From positions 76,909 to 140,908 of the forward strand of contig JBAOHX010000010.1 of NCBI GenBank assembly GCA_037044955.1: a stretch of 64,000 bases of DNA, in the 5' to 3' direction. The stretch comes from JAJXWB01 sp037044955. GTDB taxonomy: Bacteria > Pseudomonadota > Alphaproteobacteria > Rhizobiales > Beijerinckiaceae. A model generated the notes under the pieces. The model was given only the letters and a program-made list of their open reading frames with translations. It was not told where the DNA came from and searched no databases. Below, in pieces: positions 37,538 through 46,633 of this stretch (positions within the stretch are counted from its first letter, which is position 1; each line of letters starts with the position of its first letter). Both the position numbers and the translations under genes were made by a program.

Positions 37538-37742
37538 GAATCAGGCCTCCGGGCCGAAAATGCCTGTCCAAGATAGCCGCCGGCGTTTGCCGGCGGGGAA
37601 GAAAATTGCCGAATATTGTATGCTTTCGCAGGTTTGCCGGCGCCGGCCGCCGGTCCGGCCCGGCGCGGAGGAAGCCCTTCCCCTGCCCCGCCAAGCCGGT
37701 TAGAACACCGGCCCGGGGCCCCACGGCCCGCCGGAAATCCCG

Positions 37743-38174
37743 ATGAAAACCGTCTACGTCCTCAACGGACCCAACCTCAACCTGCTCGGCCAACGCGAAC
37801 CCTCCACCTATGGAACGGAGACGCTGGCCGACATCGAGAAGCGCCTGCGCAAGCTGGCGGGGGCGCAGGACATCGAGCTCGTCTTCCGGCAGTCGAACGC
37901 CGAGGGCGACCTCGTCACCTGGATTCAGGAGGCGGGACTCGCCGGCGCGCCGGTGATCCTCAACGCGGGCGCCTACACGCATACGTCGATCGCGCTTCAC
38001 GACGCGATCCGGGGCGCCAAGGCGGACGTGGTGGAGGTTCACCTCTCCAACACCCATGCGCGCGAGAGCTTCCGCCATCATTCCTTCATCTCGCCCGTCG
38101 CCAGAGGCGTCATCCTCGGCTTTGGCGCGCGTTCATATGAACTGGCGCTGCAATCCCTTTTCCCATCGCAATGA
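37743..38174 (+). CDS. aroQ: type II 3-dehydroquinate dehydratase
   Basis: A 143-residue enzyme converting 3-dehydroquinate to 3-dehydroshikimate in the shikimate pathway. Type II signatures are clear: NGPNLNLLGQREPSTYG with the active-site Tyr, QSNAEGDLVTWIQ, ILNAGAYTHTSIALHDA and VHLSNTHARESFRHHS with the catalytic His. The ATG at 37743 sits near a plain leader after EAL. It is 10 bp before accB, so aroQ, accB and accC probably form one operon, an order usual for Hyphomicrobiales. Confidence 0.95.
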   Translation: MKTVYVLNGPNLNLLGQREPSTYGTETLADIEKRLRKLAGAQDIELVFRQSNAEGDLVTWIQEAGLAGAPVILNAGAYTHTSIALHDAIRGAKADVVEVHLSNTHARESFRHHSFISPVARGVILGFGARSYELALQSLFPSQ

Positions 38175-38184
38175 GTCCGACGAC

Positions 38185-38707
38185 ATGACGAAAAAGCCTG
38201 CCGCCAAATCCGCCAAGCCCGCCGCCGCCGCGGCGCGGACGGGCGCCTCCGCTTCCGGCGTCGACGCCGGCCTGGTGCGCGAGCTGGCGGGCCTCTTGTC
38301 TGAAACCGATCTCACCGAGATCGAGGTCGAAAAGGGCGACCTGCGCATTCGCGTGGCGCGCGAGACGCGCTACGCGGTCGCCGCGCCCGCGCCTGTCACG
38401 CTCGCCGCGCCGGCTTCGGCGCCGCGCGCCGGTCATGGCGGCGGCGGCCCCGGCCGCGGCGCCGGCAAGCCATCCGGGCGCGGTGAAATCGCCGATGGTC
38501 GGCACCGCCTATCGACGCCCGAACCCGGAATCGAATCCCTTCGTCGACGTCGGCTCGGTGGTGAAGAGCGGCGACAAGCTGCTGCTGGTCGAGGCGATGA
38601 AGACCTTCAACGAGATCGTCGCGCCGAAGGGCGGCGTGATCACCGCCATTTTCGTCGAGGACGGACAGCCCGTCGAATACGACCAGACGCTCGTCATCAT
38701 CGAGTGA
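38185..38707 (+). CDS. accB: biotin carboxyl carrier protein of acetyl-CoA carboxylase, frame broken once
   Basis: About 173 residues when bridged. A helical N-terminal region (SGVDAGLVRELAGLLSETDLTEIEVEKG) is followed by an Ala/Pro-rich linker and a biotinyl domain with the target Lys in VEAMKTFNEI near the C-terminus. The frame breaks at 38429-38434 in the linker; dropping one base joins ...PRAV to MAAAAPAAAPASHPG. The biotin domain carries carboxyl groups from AccC to the carboxyltransferase, the first step of fatty-acid synthesis. It precedes accC by 4 bp. Essential, so the break is probably an error. Confidence 0.88.
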
Positions 38708-38711
38708 TCCG

Positions 38712-40070
38712 ATGTTCGACAAGATCCTGATCGCCAACCGCGGCGAGATCGCCCTTCGCATCCTTCGCGCGGCGAAGGAACTCGGCATCGCGACCGTCGC
38801 GGTCTATTCGACGGCCGACGCCAACGCCATGCACGTGCGGCTCGCCGACGAATCCGTGTGCATCGGGCCGCCGCCGGCGCGCGATTCCTATCTCAACGTG
38901 CCGGCGCTGCTGGCCGCCTGCGAGATCACCGGCGCCGACGCGCTGCATCCGGGCTACGGCTTCCTGTCCGAGAACGCGCGCTTCGCCGAAATCCTCGAGG
39001 ACCACAATATCGCGTTCATCGGCCCGAAGGCCGAGCACATCAAGATCATGGGCGACAAGATCGAGGCCAAGCGCACGGCGCGGCGCCTCGGCATTCCCTG
39101 CGTGCCGGGCTCCGAAGGCGGCGTGAGCGACACGGACGAGGCGATGCGCATCGCGCGCGACATCGGCTTTCCCGTGCTGGTGAAGGCGGCGGCCGGCGGC
39201 GGCGGACGCGGCATGAAGGTCGCCCGCTCCGAACACGATCTCGAACACGCCATCGCCACGGCGAAGGCGGAGGCCAAGGCGGCGTTCGGCGACGACGCGG
39301 TCTATCTCGAAAAATATCTCGAGAAGCCGCGCCACATCGAGGTGCAGATTCTCGGCGACGGAAAAGGCGGCGCCATTCACCTGGGCGAACGCGACTGCTC
39401 GCTGCAGCGCCGGCACCAGAAGGTGCTGGAGGAAAGCCCCTCGCCCGCGCTGAACGCCGAACAGCGCGCCGAGATCGGCGAGATCTGCGCCAATGCGATG
39501 CGCGACCTGCGCTATTCCGGCGCGGGCACCATCGAGTTCCTCTTCGAGGACGGGCGCTTCTATTTCATCGAAATGAACACCCGCATCCAGGTCGAGCATC
39601 CCGTGACCGAGATGATCACCGGCCTCGATCTCGTCTCCGCGCAAATCCGCATCGCCGCCGGCGCGCCGGTCTCGATGGTGCAGGACGAGGTGCGCTTCTT
39701 CGGCCATGCGATCGAATGCCGCGTGAACGCCGAGCATCCCGCGACCTTCCGGCCCTCGCCCGGCAAGATCGCGCATTACCATCCGCCGGGCGGCGTCGGC
39801 GTGCGCGTCGACAGCGCGGTCTACCAGGGCTACGTGATCCCGCCGAACTACAACTCGCTCGTCGGCAAGCTGATCGTGCACGGCCGCACGCGCAACGAGG
39901 CGCTGATGCGACTGCGGCGCGCGCTCGACGAATTCATCGTCGACGGCGTCGACACGACCCTGCCGCTTTTCCGGACGCTGGTCCGCAATCCCGACGTGCA
40001 GAACGGCCTCTACGACATTCACTGGCTCGAGCATTTCCTCGCGACCGGCGGGATGGACGTGAATGCCTAG
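38712..40070 (+). CDS. accC: biotin carboxylase subunit of acetyl-CoA carboxylase
   Basis: A 452-residue ATP-grasp enzyme that carboxylates the biotin of AccB using bicarbonate and ATP. Signatures: FDKILIANRGEIALRILRAA at the start, the glycine-rich ATP loop AAAGGGGRGMKVA, QRRHQKVLEESPSPA, the metal site FIEMNTRIQVEHPVTE, and a C-terminal biotin-carboxylase domain (HAIECRVNAEHP, GYVIPPNYNSLVGK). Length is normal (E. coli 449). It follows accB by 4 bp and is 24 bp ahead of the TSUP gene, suggesting a shared transcript. Confidence 0.96.
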   Translation: MFDKILIANRGEIALRILRAAKELGIATVAVYSTADANAMHVRLADESVCIGPPPARDSYLNVPALLAACEITGADALHPGYGFLSENARFAEILEDHNIAFIGPKAEHIKIMGDKIEAKRTARRLGIPCVPGSEGGVSDTDEAMRIARDIGFPVLVKAAAGGGGRGMKVARSEHDLEHAIATAKAEAKAAFGDDAVYLEKYLEKPRHIEVQILGDGKGGAIHLGERDCSLQRRHQKVLEESPSPALNAEQRAEIGEICANAMRDLRYSGAGTIEFLFEDGRFYFIEMNTRIQVEHPVTEMITGLDLVSAQIRIAAGAPVSMVQDEVRFFGHAIECRVNAEHPATFRPSPGKIAHYHPPGGVGVRVDSAVYQGYVIPPNYNSLVGKLIVHGRTRNEALMRLRRALDEFIVDGVDTTLPLFRTLVRNPDVQNGLYDIHWLEHFLATGGMDVNA

Positions 40071-40094
40071 CCGGTCTCGTCGAGGACAAGCGCA

Positions 40095-40847
40095 GTGATC
40101 GACCCGCTCCTGATCGCGGCCGCCGCCGGCCTCATCGGCGGCTCGATGAACGCGATCGCCGGCGGCGGCTCCTTCGTGACCCTGCCGGCGCTGGTGGCGG
40201 CCGGCGTGCCTTCGGTCAACGCCAACGCCACCAGCACGGTCGCGCTCGTGCCGAGCGCGCTCGCCAGCGCTTACGCCTATCGCCACGATTTCCAGGGCTT
40301 CGAGGGCGTGTCGATGCGCTCGATGGCGATCGTTTCCGTCCTCGGCGGCATTGCCGGCGCGCTGCTGCTGATGAATACGCCGCAGCGCGTGTTCGACTTC
40401 ATCGTGCCGTTCCTGCTCGCCTTCGGCACGATCGTCTTCGCCTTCGGCCGGCAGGCGGGCGAATGGCTGCGCCAGCGCGTGCACATTTCGCCGCGAATGG
40501 TCCTGGTCTTCCAGTTCGTGCTCGGCTGCTACGGCGGCTATTTCGGCGGGGCGGTCGGCATCATGATGATGGCGACGTGGAGCCTGCTCACCACCTCGAG
40601 CCTGGCCGCGATGCAGCCCGCCCGCAACCTGCTCAACGCGGCGATGAACGCGACGGCGTCAATCCTGTTCATCGTCGGCGGCCTCATCTACTGGAAGCAG
40701 ATGGCCGCCATGCTGGTCGGCGCGATCGTCGGCGGCTATTTCGCGGCGCATTTCGCGCGCAGGCTCGATCCCGCCAAGGCGCGCATCGGCATCTCCTGCC
40801 TCAACGCCTGCATTACGGCGCTGATGTTCTGGAAGACTTTCGGCTAG
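40095..40847 (+). CDS. TSUP (TauE/SafE) family transporter
   Basis: A 250-residue membrane protein with about eight helices and two related halves, each with a glycine-rich start (GGSMNAIAGGGSFVTLPAL, then YFGGAVGIMMMATWSLL and ARNLLNAAMNA). TSUP proteins export or import sulfite, sulfoacetate or other organosulfur anions. GTG 40095 is the start. It lies inside an otherwise lipid/translation-related run, between accC and aat, so substrate is not clear from context. Confidence 0.85.
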   Translation: MIDPLLIAAAAGLIGGSMNAIAGGGSFVTLPALVAAGVPSVNANATSTVALVPSALASAYAYRHDFQGFEGVSMRSMAIVSVLGGIAGALLLMNTPQRVFDFIVPFLLAFGTIVFAFGRQAGEWLRQRVHISPRMVLVFQFVLGCYGGYFGGAVGIMMMATWSLLTTSSLAAMQPARNLLNAAMNATASILFIVGGLIYWKQMAAMLVGAIVGGYFAAHFARRLDPAKARIGISCLNACITALMFWKTFG

Positions 40848-40886
40848 CTCCTTGACCGCGCGCCGGGGCGCGCCCACCTTCTGCGC

Positions 40887-41573
40887 ATGTCGCGCGTCTC
40901 GCCTCGGCCGGAGATCACGCCGGACCTCGTCCTGCGCGCCTATTCGATCGGCCTCTTTCCGATGGGCGAGAAGGAGGACGACGACCGGCTCTACTGGGTG
41001 GAGCCGGAGGAGCGCGGCGTCTTTCCGCTCGAAAGCCTGAAGATTTCGCGCAGCCTGGCGAAGGTCGTGCGCGCGGACAGGTTCGAGGTTTCGGTCGACA
41101 ATGACTTCGACGCGGTGATCGACGGCTGCGCGCATAGCGGGACTTCGCGCGATTCGACGTGGATCAACGCGCCGATCCGGCGGCTCTACCGCGACCTGTT
41201 CGACGCGGGCTTCGTGCATACCGTGGAATGCAGGCGCGAGGGCGCCCTCGTCGGCGGGCTCTACGGCGTGTCGCTCGGCGCCGCCTTCTTCGGCGAGAGC
41301 ATGTTCCATATCGAGCGCGACGCCTCGAAGGTCGCGCTCGTGCATCTCGCCGCGCGGTTGCGCGCGGGCGATTACCAGTTGCTCGACACGCAATTCGTGA
41401 CGCCGCACCTCGCCTCGCTCGGCGCCGTCGCCGTCCCGCGCGCCGCCTATCGCGCGATGCTCGAACGGGCGATCGGGGCGCATGCCGACTTTTTCGCGTG
41501 GCCGAAGGACAGGCCGACGACCGGGCGCGAGGCGCTCGCCCCTTTCGCAATGCAACGTGACAGTTCGCAATAA
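40887..41573 (+). CDS. aat: leucyl/phenylalanyl-tRNA--protein transferase
   Basis: A 228-residue enzyme that adds Leu or Phe from tRNA to N-terminal Arg or Lys of proteins, marking them for ClpAP degradation by the N-end rule. The family core is complete: LRAYSIGLFPMGE, YWVEPEERGVFPLE, TWINAPIRRLY, AHSGTSRDS, YGVSLGAAFFGESMFH and LLDTQFVTPHLASLGA. It follows the TSUP gene by 39 bp. Its usual neighbour in Hyphomicrobiales is accC, so the TSUP gene may be an insertion. Confidence 0.93.
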   Translation: MSRVSPRPEITPDLVLRAYSIGLFPMGEKEDDDRLYWVEPEERGVFPLESLKISRSLAKVVRADRFEVSVDNDFDAVIDGCAHSGTSRDSTWINAPIRRLYRDLFDAGFVHTVECRREGALVGGLYGVSLGAAFFGESMFHIERDASKVALVHLAARLRAGDYQLLDTQFVTPHLASLGAVAVPRAAYRAMLERAIGAHADFFAWPKDRPTTGREALAPFAMQRDSSQ

Positions 41574-41662
41574 TTGGCTAGCATTTCCGGGCCTGACCAA
41601 GGGGCAGGCCAGACCGCGCAAGAACAAGATTTCGCCATGCGGTCGCATTGAGGGAGGAATGA

Positions 41663-42881
41663 ATGAAATCGTACAAGCTGGCGCTCGCCGCCGGTCTCGT
41701 CGGCGCTGGCCTCGCCACAGGCGCTTTCGCGCAGAAGGCCTACGGGCCGGGCGTAACCGACACCGAAATCAAGATCGGCAATATCATGCCCTACAGTGGC
41801 CCGGCGTCGGCCTACGGCATCATCGGCAAGGCCCAGGGCGCCTATTTCCAGATGATCAACGACCAGGGCGGCATCAACGGCCGCAAGATCAACTTCGTCT
41901 CCTACGACGACGCCTACAGCCCGCCGAAAGCGGTGGAGCAGGCGCGCAAGCTCGTGGAAAGCGACAACGTCCTGCTGGTTTTCTCGCCGCTCGGCACGCC
42001 GTCGAACACTGCGATCCAGAAATACATGAACGCGCAGAAGACGCCGCAACTCTTCGTCGCCACCGGCGCGACCAAATGGAACGACCCGAAGAATTTCCCG
42101 TGGACGATGGGCTGGCAGCCGAGCTACCAGGCGGAAGGCAAGATCTACGCGAAATACCTGATCGAGAAGAAGCCGAACGCCAAGGTCGCGATCCTCTACC
42201 AGAACGACGATTACGGTAAGGATTACCTCAAGGGCTTCATGGACGGGATCGAGGGCAAGATCAAACCCGTCATTACGCTCGCCTACGAAGTCGCCGACCC
42301 GACGATCAACTCGCAGATGACGCGCTTCCAGGCGTCCGGCGCCGATACGTTCATGAACATCACGACGCCGAAGTTCGCGGCGATGGCGATCAAGAAGGCC
42401 GCCGAACTCAAGTGGCAGCCGATGCACTTCCTCAACAACGTTTCGGCTTCGGTCGGCGCGGTGATCAAGCCCGCGGGCTTCGAGAACGCGCAAGGCATCA
42501 TTTCGACCGCCTACATGAAGGACCCGAGCGACCCGCAGTGGAAGAACGACGAGGGCTTCAAGAAGTGGGACGCCTTCATCGACAAGTACATGCCCGGCGC
42601 CAACAAGGCCGACGGCGGCCTGGTGACGGCCTACAACGACGCCCAGACGCTCGTGCAGGTGCTGAAGCAGTGCGGCGACAATCTCACGCGCGAGAACGTG
42701 ATGAAGCAGGCCGCCAAGCCTCAAGAACATCAAGCAGGAGATGATGCTTCCGGGCATTCTCATCAACACGACGGCGGACGACTTCGGACCGATCCAGCAG
42801 GAGCAGTTGATGAAATTCGACAAGGACCACTGGGAATTGTTCGGCCCGGTCTACGACGCCCGCAAGAAGGCGACCAACTGA
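41663..42881 (+). CDS. branched-chain-type ABC substrate-binding protein 1, frame broken once
   Basis: A periplasmic binding protein of the LivJ-like (peripla_BP_6) family, about 405 residues when bridged. The signal peptide ends at GAFA-QK; mature part starts KAYGPGVTDTEIKIGN, then PYSGPASAYGI, LVESDNVLLVFSPLG and AILYQNDDYGKDYLKG. The break at 42714-42718 is cured by one fewer base, giving QAASLKNIKQEMMLPG and the stop at 42881. GGGAGG precedes the ATG. No permease or ATPase genes are near, so it must work with a transporter encoded elsewhere. It is about 75 percent identical by eye to the next gene. Confidence 0.88.
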
Positions 42882-42893
42882 GCGTGAATTGAC

Positions 42894-42921
42894 GGGGCGG
42901 CCCGCCGGCCGCCCCTTTTCT
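42894..42921 (+). terminator. intrinsic terminator after binding protein 1
   Basis: A GC-rich stem GGGGCGGC (42894-42901) and GCCGCCCC (42908-42915) closes a short loop and is followed by TTTTCT. It lies 13 bp after the stop codon. Confidence 0.85.
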
Positions 42922-43030
42922 CGGACAACAAGAAGACCGGCAGGCGCGCCAAGACGTCAGGCCGGCTCGAATAACAAGCGGAATGAGGAAACGAACGGCC
43001 GCCAAGCGGCCAGCATGAGGGGAGAAAACG

Positions 43031-44248
43031 ATGAAGCAGAATGCAAAAATCCTGCTTGCGGCGACGCTCGCCGCCGGCATGTCGAGCGCCGCGACGGCGC
43101 AGAAGAAATACGGGCCGGGCGTCACCGACACCGAGATCAAGATCGGCAACATCATGCCCTACAGCGGCCCGGCGTCCGCCTACGGCGTCATCGGGCAAAC
43201 GGAAGCCGCCTACATAAAGAAGATCAACGATGAGGGCGGCGTCAACGGGCGCAAGATCAACTTCATCTCCTACGACGACGGCTACAGCCCGCCCAAGACG
43301 GTCGAGCAGGCGCGCAAGCTCGTCGAGAGCGACAACGTGCTGATGATCTTCAACCCGCTGGGCACGCCGCCCAACACGGCGATCCAGAAGTACATGAACG
43401 CGCAGAAGACGCCGCAGCTCTTCGTCGCGACCGGCGCGACCAAGTGGGACAGTCCGAAAGAATTTCCGTGGACGATGGGCTGGCAGCCGAGCTACCAGGC
43501 CGAAGGCGTGATCTACGCGCAGTACATTCTCAAGAACAAGCCCAACGCCAAGATCGCGATCCTCTACCAGAACGACGACTACGGCAAAGACTATCTCAAG
43601 GGCTTCATGGACGGGCTCGCCGACAAGATCAAACCCGTCATCACGCTCACCTACGAAGTCACCGACCCCACGATCAACTCGCAGATGTCGCGCCTGCAGG
43701 CCTCCGGCGCCGACACGTTCTTCAACATCACCACGCCCAAATTCGCGGCGATGGCGATCAAGAAGGCGGCGGAATTGAAATGGAAGCCGCTGCACTTCCT
43801 CAACAACGTGTCGGCCTCGGTCGGCGCGGTGCTGAAGCCCGCGGGCTTCGAGAATGCGCAGGGCATCATCTCCACCGGCTATCTGAAGGACCCGACCGAT
43901 CCGCAGTGGAAGGAGGACGCCGGCTTCAAGAACTGGCTCGCCTTCGTCGACAAGTACATGCCCGGCGCCGACAAGACGAACGCCAACATCGTCTACGGCT
44001 ACAATGTCGCGCAGGGCCTCGTTCAAGTCCTGAAGATGTGCGGCGACGACCTCACGCGCGAGAACGTGATGAAGCAGGCCGCCAGCTTCAAGAGCGCCAA
44101 GTTCGAGATGCTGCTGCCGGGCATCACGGTGACGACAGGGCCTGAAGACTTCGCGCCGATCCAGCAGGAACAGCTCCAGAAGTTCGAAGGCGATCGCTGG
44201 GTGCTGTTCGGCGAGATCTACGACGCCAGCAAGAAGGCGACGAACTGA
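43031..44248 (+). CDS. branched-chain-type ABC substrate-binding protein 2
   Basis: A 405-residue paralogue of the preceding gene, with an intact frame. Signal peptide to residue 23 (SSAATA-QKK), then KKYGPGVTDTEIKIGN, PYSGPASAYGVIG, IFNPLGTPPNTAIQKYMN and ATGATKWDSPKEFPW. The segment from TWINSQM to FENAQGIIST is nearly the same in both copies, whereas signal peptide and C-terminal end differ. It probably arose by tandem duplication and may bind a different amino acid or organic acid. GGGGAGA precedes ATG 43031. It has its own terminator. Confidence 0.9.
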   Translation: MKQNAKILLAATLAAGMSSAATAQKKYGPGVTDTEIKIGNIMPYSGPASAYGVIGQTEAAYIKKINDEGGVNGRKINFISYDDGYSPPKTVEQARKLVESDNVLMIFNPLGTPPNTAIQKYMNAQKTPQLFVATGATKWDSPKEFPWTMGWQPSYQAEGVIYAQYILKNKPNAKIAILYQNDDYGKDYLKGFMDGLADKIKPVITLTYEVTDPTINSQMSRLQASGADTFFNITTPKFAAMAIKKAAELKWKPLHFLNNVSASVGAVLKPAGFENAQGIISTGYLKDPTDPQWKEDAGFKNWLAFVDKYMPGADKTNANIVYGYNVAQGLVQVLKMCGDDLTRENVMKQAASFKSAKFEMLLPGITVTTGPEDFAPIQQEQLQKFEGDRWVLFGEIYDASKKATN

Positions 44249-44273
44249 TCGGCCAGGCCGATCGCAACTCCGG

Positions 44274-44301
44274 GGGCGGCGTCCTGCGCCGCCCTTTTTT
44301 G
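44274..44301 (+). terminator. intrinsic terminator after binding protein 2
   Basis: GGGCGGCG (44274-44281) and CGCCGCCC (44287-44294) form an 8-bp stem with a TCCTG loop, followed by six T residues. It is placed 25 bp after the stop codon and directly before the end of the convergent PAP2 gene. Confidence 0.92.
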
Positions 44302-44303
44302 TT

Positions 44304-44912
44304 TCACGCGCGCGGCGCGAGAGCCTTCAGCCAGTCCGTGAAGTCGGAAATGGCCTCCTCGTCGAAATAGCCGGAAGACAGCACGAGATAGGCCGCGAGC
44401 GTGACCATCACGCCCGCGACGGCCGACAGCGCGACGCTGGTTTGCGGCAGCGACGGCCACGCGAAGCGCCGCGCGAGAAAAGCGACCGCGAGCACGCCAT
44501 AGACGAGCCCGAAGACGGTTTCCGTGCGGCTGTGGCCGCCGATCTCGAAACGGCTGACGGCGACGCCGAGGACGACGGCCACACACAACGCCGCGATCAC
44601 GTAGCGCAGCGCGCCGAGGCTTTCGCGCTTCCACGCCACGACCGCGAGCGAGCCGTAGACGAAGGCGGCGAGCGCCGTGTGGCCGCTCGGACTGCGCAGC
44701 GGACCGCCGCGGTAGACGAACATGAACAGGATTTTCGACAGCACGGTCGCCGCGAGGCATAGCGCGAAGGCGACCGCCAGAGCGCGCGCGTTGCGACGCT
44801 CGCCGAGCGCCCACAGCGCGGCAATGGCGCCGCAGACCGGCGGCGCGATCAGATTGGCGTCGCCGAAATTGGTGATCGTGTAGAGGAATTCGACAAAGCG
44901 CGGGCCAAGCAT
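44304..44912 (-). CDS. PAP2 family membrane phosphatase
   Basis: A 202-residue membrane protein with about five to six helices. The acid-phosphatase motifs are RSPSGHTA (motif 2, about residue 71) and SRFEIGGHSRTETVFG (motif 3, with Arg and the catalytic His); motif 1 may be the VYRGGP region. Such proteins dephosphorylate undecaprenyl pyrophosphate, phosphatidic acid or similar lipids. It lies 20 bp after scpB on the same strand and is likely the last gene of the argS-scpB operon, in a position where many relatives have tatABC. Confidence 0.83.
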   Translation of the reverse strand: MLGPRFVEFLYTITNFGDANLIAPPVCGAIAALWALGERRNARALAVAFALCLAATVLSKILFMFVYRGGPLRSPSGHTALAAFVYGSLAVVAWKRESLGALRYVIAALCVAVVLGVAVSRFEIGGHSRTETVFGLVYGVLAVAFLARRFAWPSLPQTSVALSAVAGVMVTLAAYLVLSSGYFDEEAISDFTDWLKALAPRA

Positions 44913-44932
44913 GGCTCAGGTGGCCCGCGTGC

Positions 44933-45713
44933 TCATTCGGCGGCCTCGGCATCGGGCTCCGGCTGGTCCGTCGCCTCATCGCCCGGCTCGGCGCCGTCGT
45001 CTTCCGCCTGCGCGAGCAGCGGAAAATCCTCGGCGGTATCGTCCGAAGTCGAGCGGGTCCTCGTCCGCGGTCAGCGCCTCGCCGTCGTCGGGCTTGGGCA
45101 CGCCGAAGCCCGGCGGCAGGCGGCCGTCGAACAGGCCGGCGCCCTTCAGTTCCTCGAGCCCCGGCAGGTCGGAAATCTGCTCGAGCCCGAAGTGCACGAG
45201 GAACCTGTCGGTCGTGCCGTAGGTGATCGGACGTCCCGGCGCCTTGCGGCGGCCGCGCAGGCGTATCCAGCCGGTTTCCAGCAACACGTCGAGCGTGCCC
45301 TTGGAAATGGCGACGCCCCTGATGTCCTCGATCTCGGCGCGCGTGACCGGCTGGTGATAGGCGACGATGGCGAGCGTCTCGACGGCGGCGCGCGTCAGCT
45401 TCTTCTGCGGCGTCTCCTCGCGGCGCAGCAGCCAGCCGAGATCGTCGGCGGTGCGGAAGTACCATTTGGTCCCGGCGCGCGCGAGATTGACGCCGCGCGT
45501 CGCATAATCCTCGCGCAGCGCGGCGAGCGCGGCGTCGAGATCGGCGCCGTCGGGCAGGCGCTCGGCCAGCAGGCGTTCCTCGAGCGGCTCGGCCGAGGCG
45601 AAGAGCAGCGCCTCGACGATGCGCTTGGATTCCGCGAGCAGAGCGGCGCGCGCTTCCTCGAGCGCCCGGTCCTCGTCCTCCACGAATTCGAATGCGCGCG
45701 CCGTCTCGGCCAT
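44933..45713 (-). CDS. scpB: segregation and condensation protein B, frame broken once
   Basis: About 259 residues when bridged. The winged-helix core of ScpB is present: EALLFASAEPLEERLLAERLP, TRAAVETLAIVAYHQPVTRAEIEDIRGV and GRPITYGTTDRFLVHFGLE. ScpB with ScpA and SMC forms the chromosome condensin. The break lies at 45041-45047, near the end; dropping one base turns the tail into LDF...DDTAEDFPLLAQAEDDG ending at 44933. Without it, a wrong tail would be read. The tail is acidic and not conserved, so effects may be small even if real. Part of the argS operon. Confidence 0.9.
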
Positions 45714-45779
45714 GTCCTCTCCTCGAACCCTACTTCACACGGGATGCGCGGCCTCGCGGCAAGCGCCGTACAATACGCC

Positions 45780-46589
45780 CTACTCCGCCGCCGCCAGCGG
45801 CAATTCTTCCTTGCGCCTCACCCAGATCGGCGCAAACGCCCGATCCTGCCTGAGGTCCAGACGCCCCTCGCGCACCAGTTCCAGCGACGCCGTGAAGGAC
45901 GAGGCGCGAACCGTGCGCGCGACTTCCGGCGAGACGCAATATTGCAGGAGATAATCGTCGAGCACCGTCCATTCGCGCGCCATGCCGGACAGGCGCTCCA
46001 GCGCCTCGCGCGCCTCGGCGAGCGACCAGACGTGCCGCTGCTTCAGCGTGACCTTGGACAGCGCCTGCTTCTGGCGCTGCCGCGCATAGGCCGAGAGCAG
46101 ATCGAAGATGGAAGCCTGCCATTGCGGCGTCGCGATGGTCTCGATGCCCTCGCCGCCGCCGCGCATCGCCATGTCGCGGCCGATGCGCGCGCGATTGACG
46201 AGTTGCTCGGCCGCCGTGCGGATGGCTTCGAGCCGCCGCAGGCGTTCGGCGAGCGCGGCGGCGAGATCGGCGGCCGCAGGTTCGTCCGCCTTGGGCGGGG
46301 TCGGCAACAGCAGGCGCGACTTGAGGTAGGCGAGCCAGGCGGCCATGACGAGATAATCGGCGGCGAGTTCGAGCCGGACCTTTCGCGCCTCCTCGATGAA
46401 GGCGAGATATTGCTCGGCCAGCGCCAGCACGGAAATCTTGGCGAGATCGACCTTCTGGCGGCGCGCGAGCTCGAGCAGCAGATCGAGCGGCCCCTCGAAC
46501 CCGTCGACATCGACGAGAAAGGCCTCTTCGGTCTCGCCCTTGTCGAGGGGCTCCAGGTCAAATGGCAGGGGCGCCGCCATGCGAATCAC
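45780..46589 (-). CDS. scpA: segregation and condensation protein A
   Basis: A 269-residue kleisin of the SMC-ScpAB condensin. The N-terminal helix motif VDVDGFEGPLDLLLELARRQKVDLAKIS and a middle FIEEARKVRLELAADYLVMAAWLAYLKSR are characteristic; the C-terminal winged helix (FTASLELVREGRLDLRQD) binds the SMC head. It starts at GTG 46589, with ATG 46580 as an alternative. It is 66 bp before scpB and 44 bp after nagZ. Confidence 0.93.
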   Translation of the reverse strand: MIRMAAPLPFDLEPLDKGETEEAFLVDVDGFEGPLDLLLELARRQKVDLAKISVLALAEQYLAFIEEARKVRLELAADYLVMAAWLAYLKSRLLLPTPPKADEPAAADLAAALAERLRRLEAIRTAAEQLVNRARIGRDMAMRGGGEGIETIATPQWQASIFDLLSAYARQRQKQALSKVTLKQRHVWSLAEAREALERLSGMAREWTVLDDYLLQYCVSPEVARTVRASSFTASLELVREGRLDLRQDRAFAPIWVRRKEELPLAAAE

Positions 46590-46633
46590 TCACCGCGTCC
46601 GATACTTAAGTTTCGGCGCGGAATGTGGCCCCT

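Noticed and set aside
41540..41662. A riboswitch or attenuator before binding protein 1
   Set aside because: No conserved riboswitch core or leader peptide with a terminator/antiterminator pair could be recognised in the short leader.
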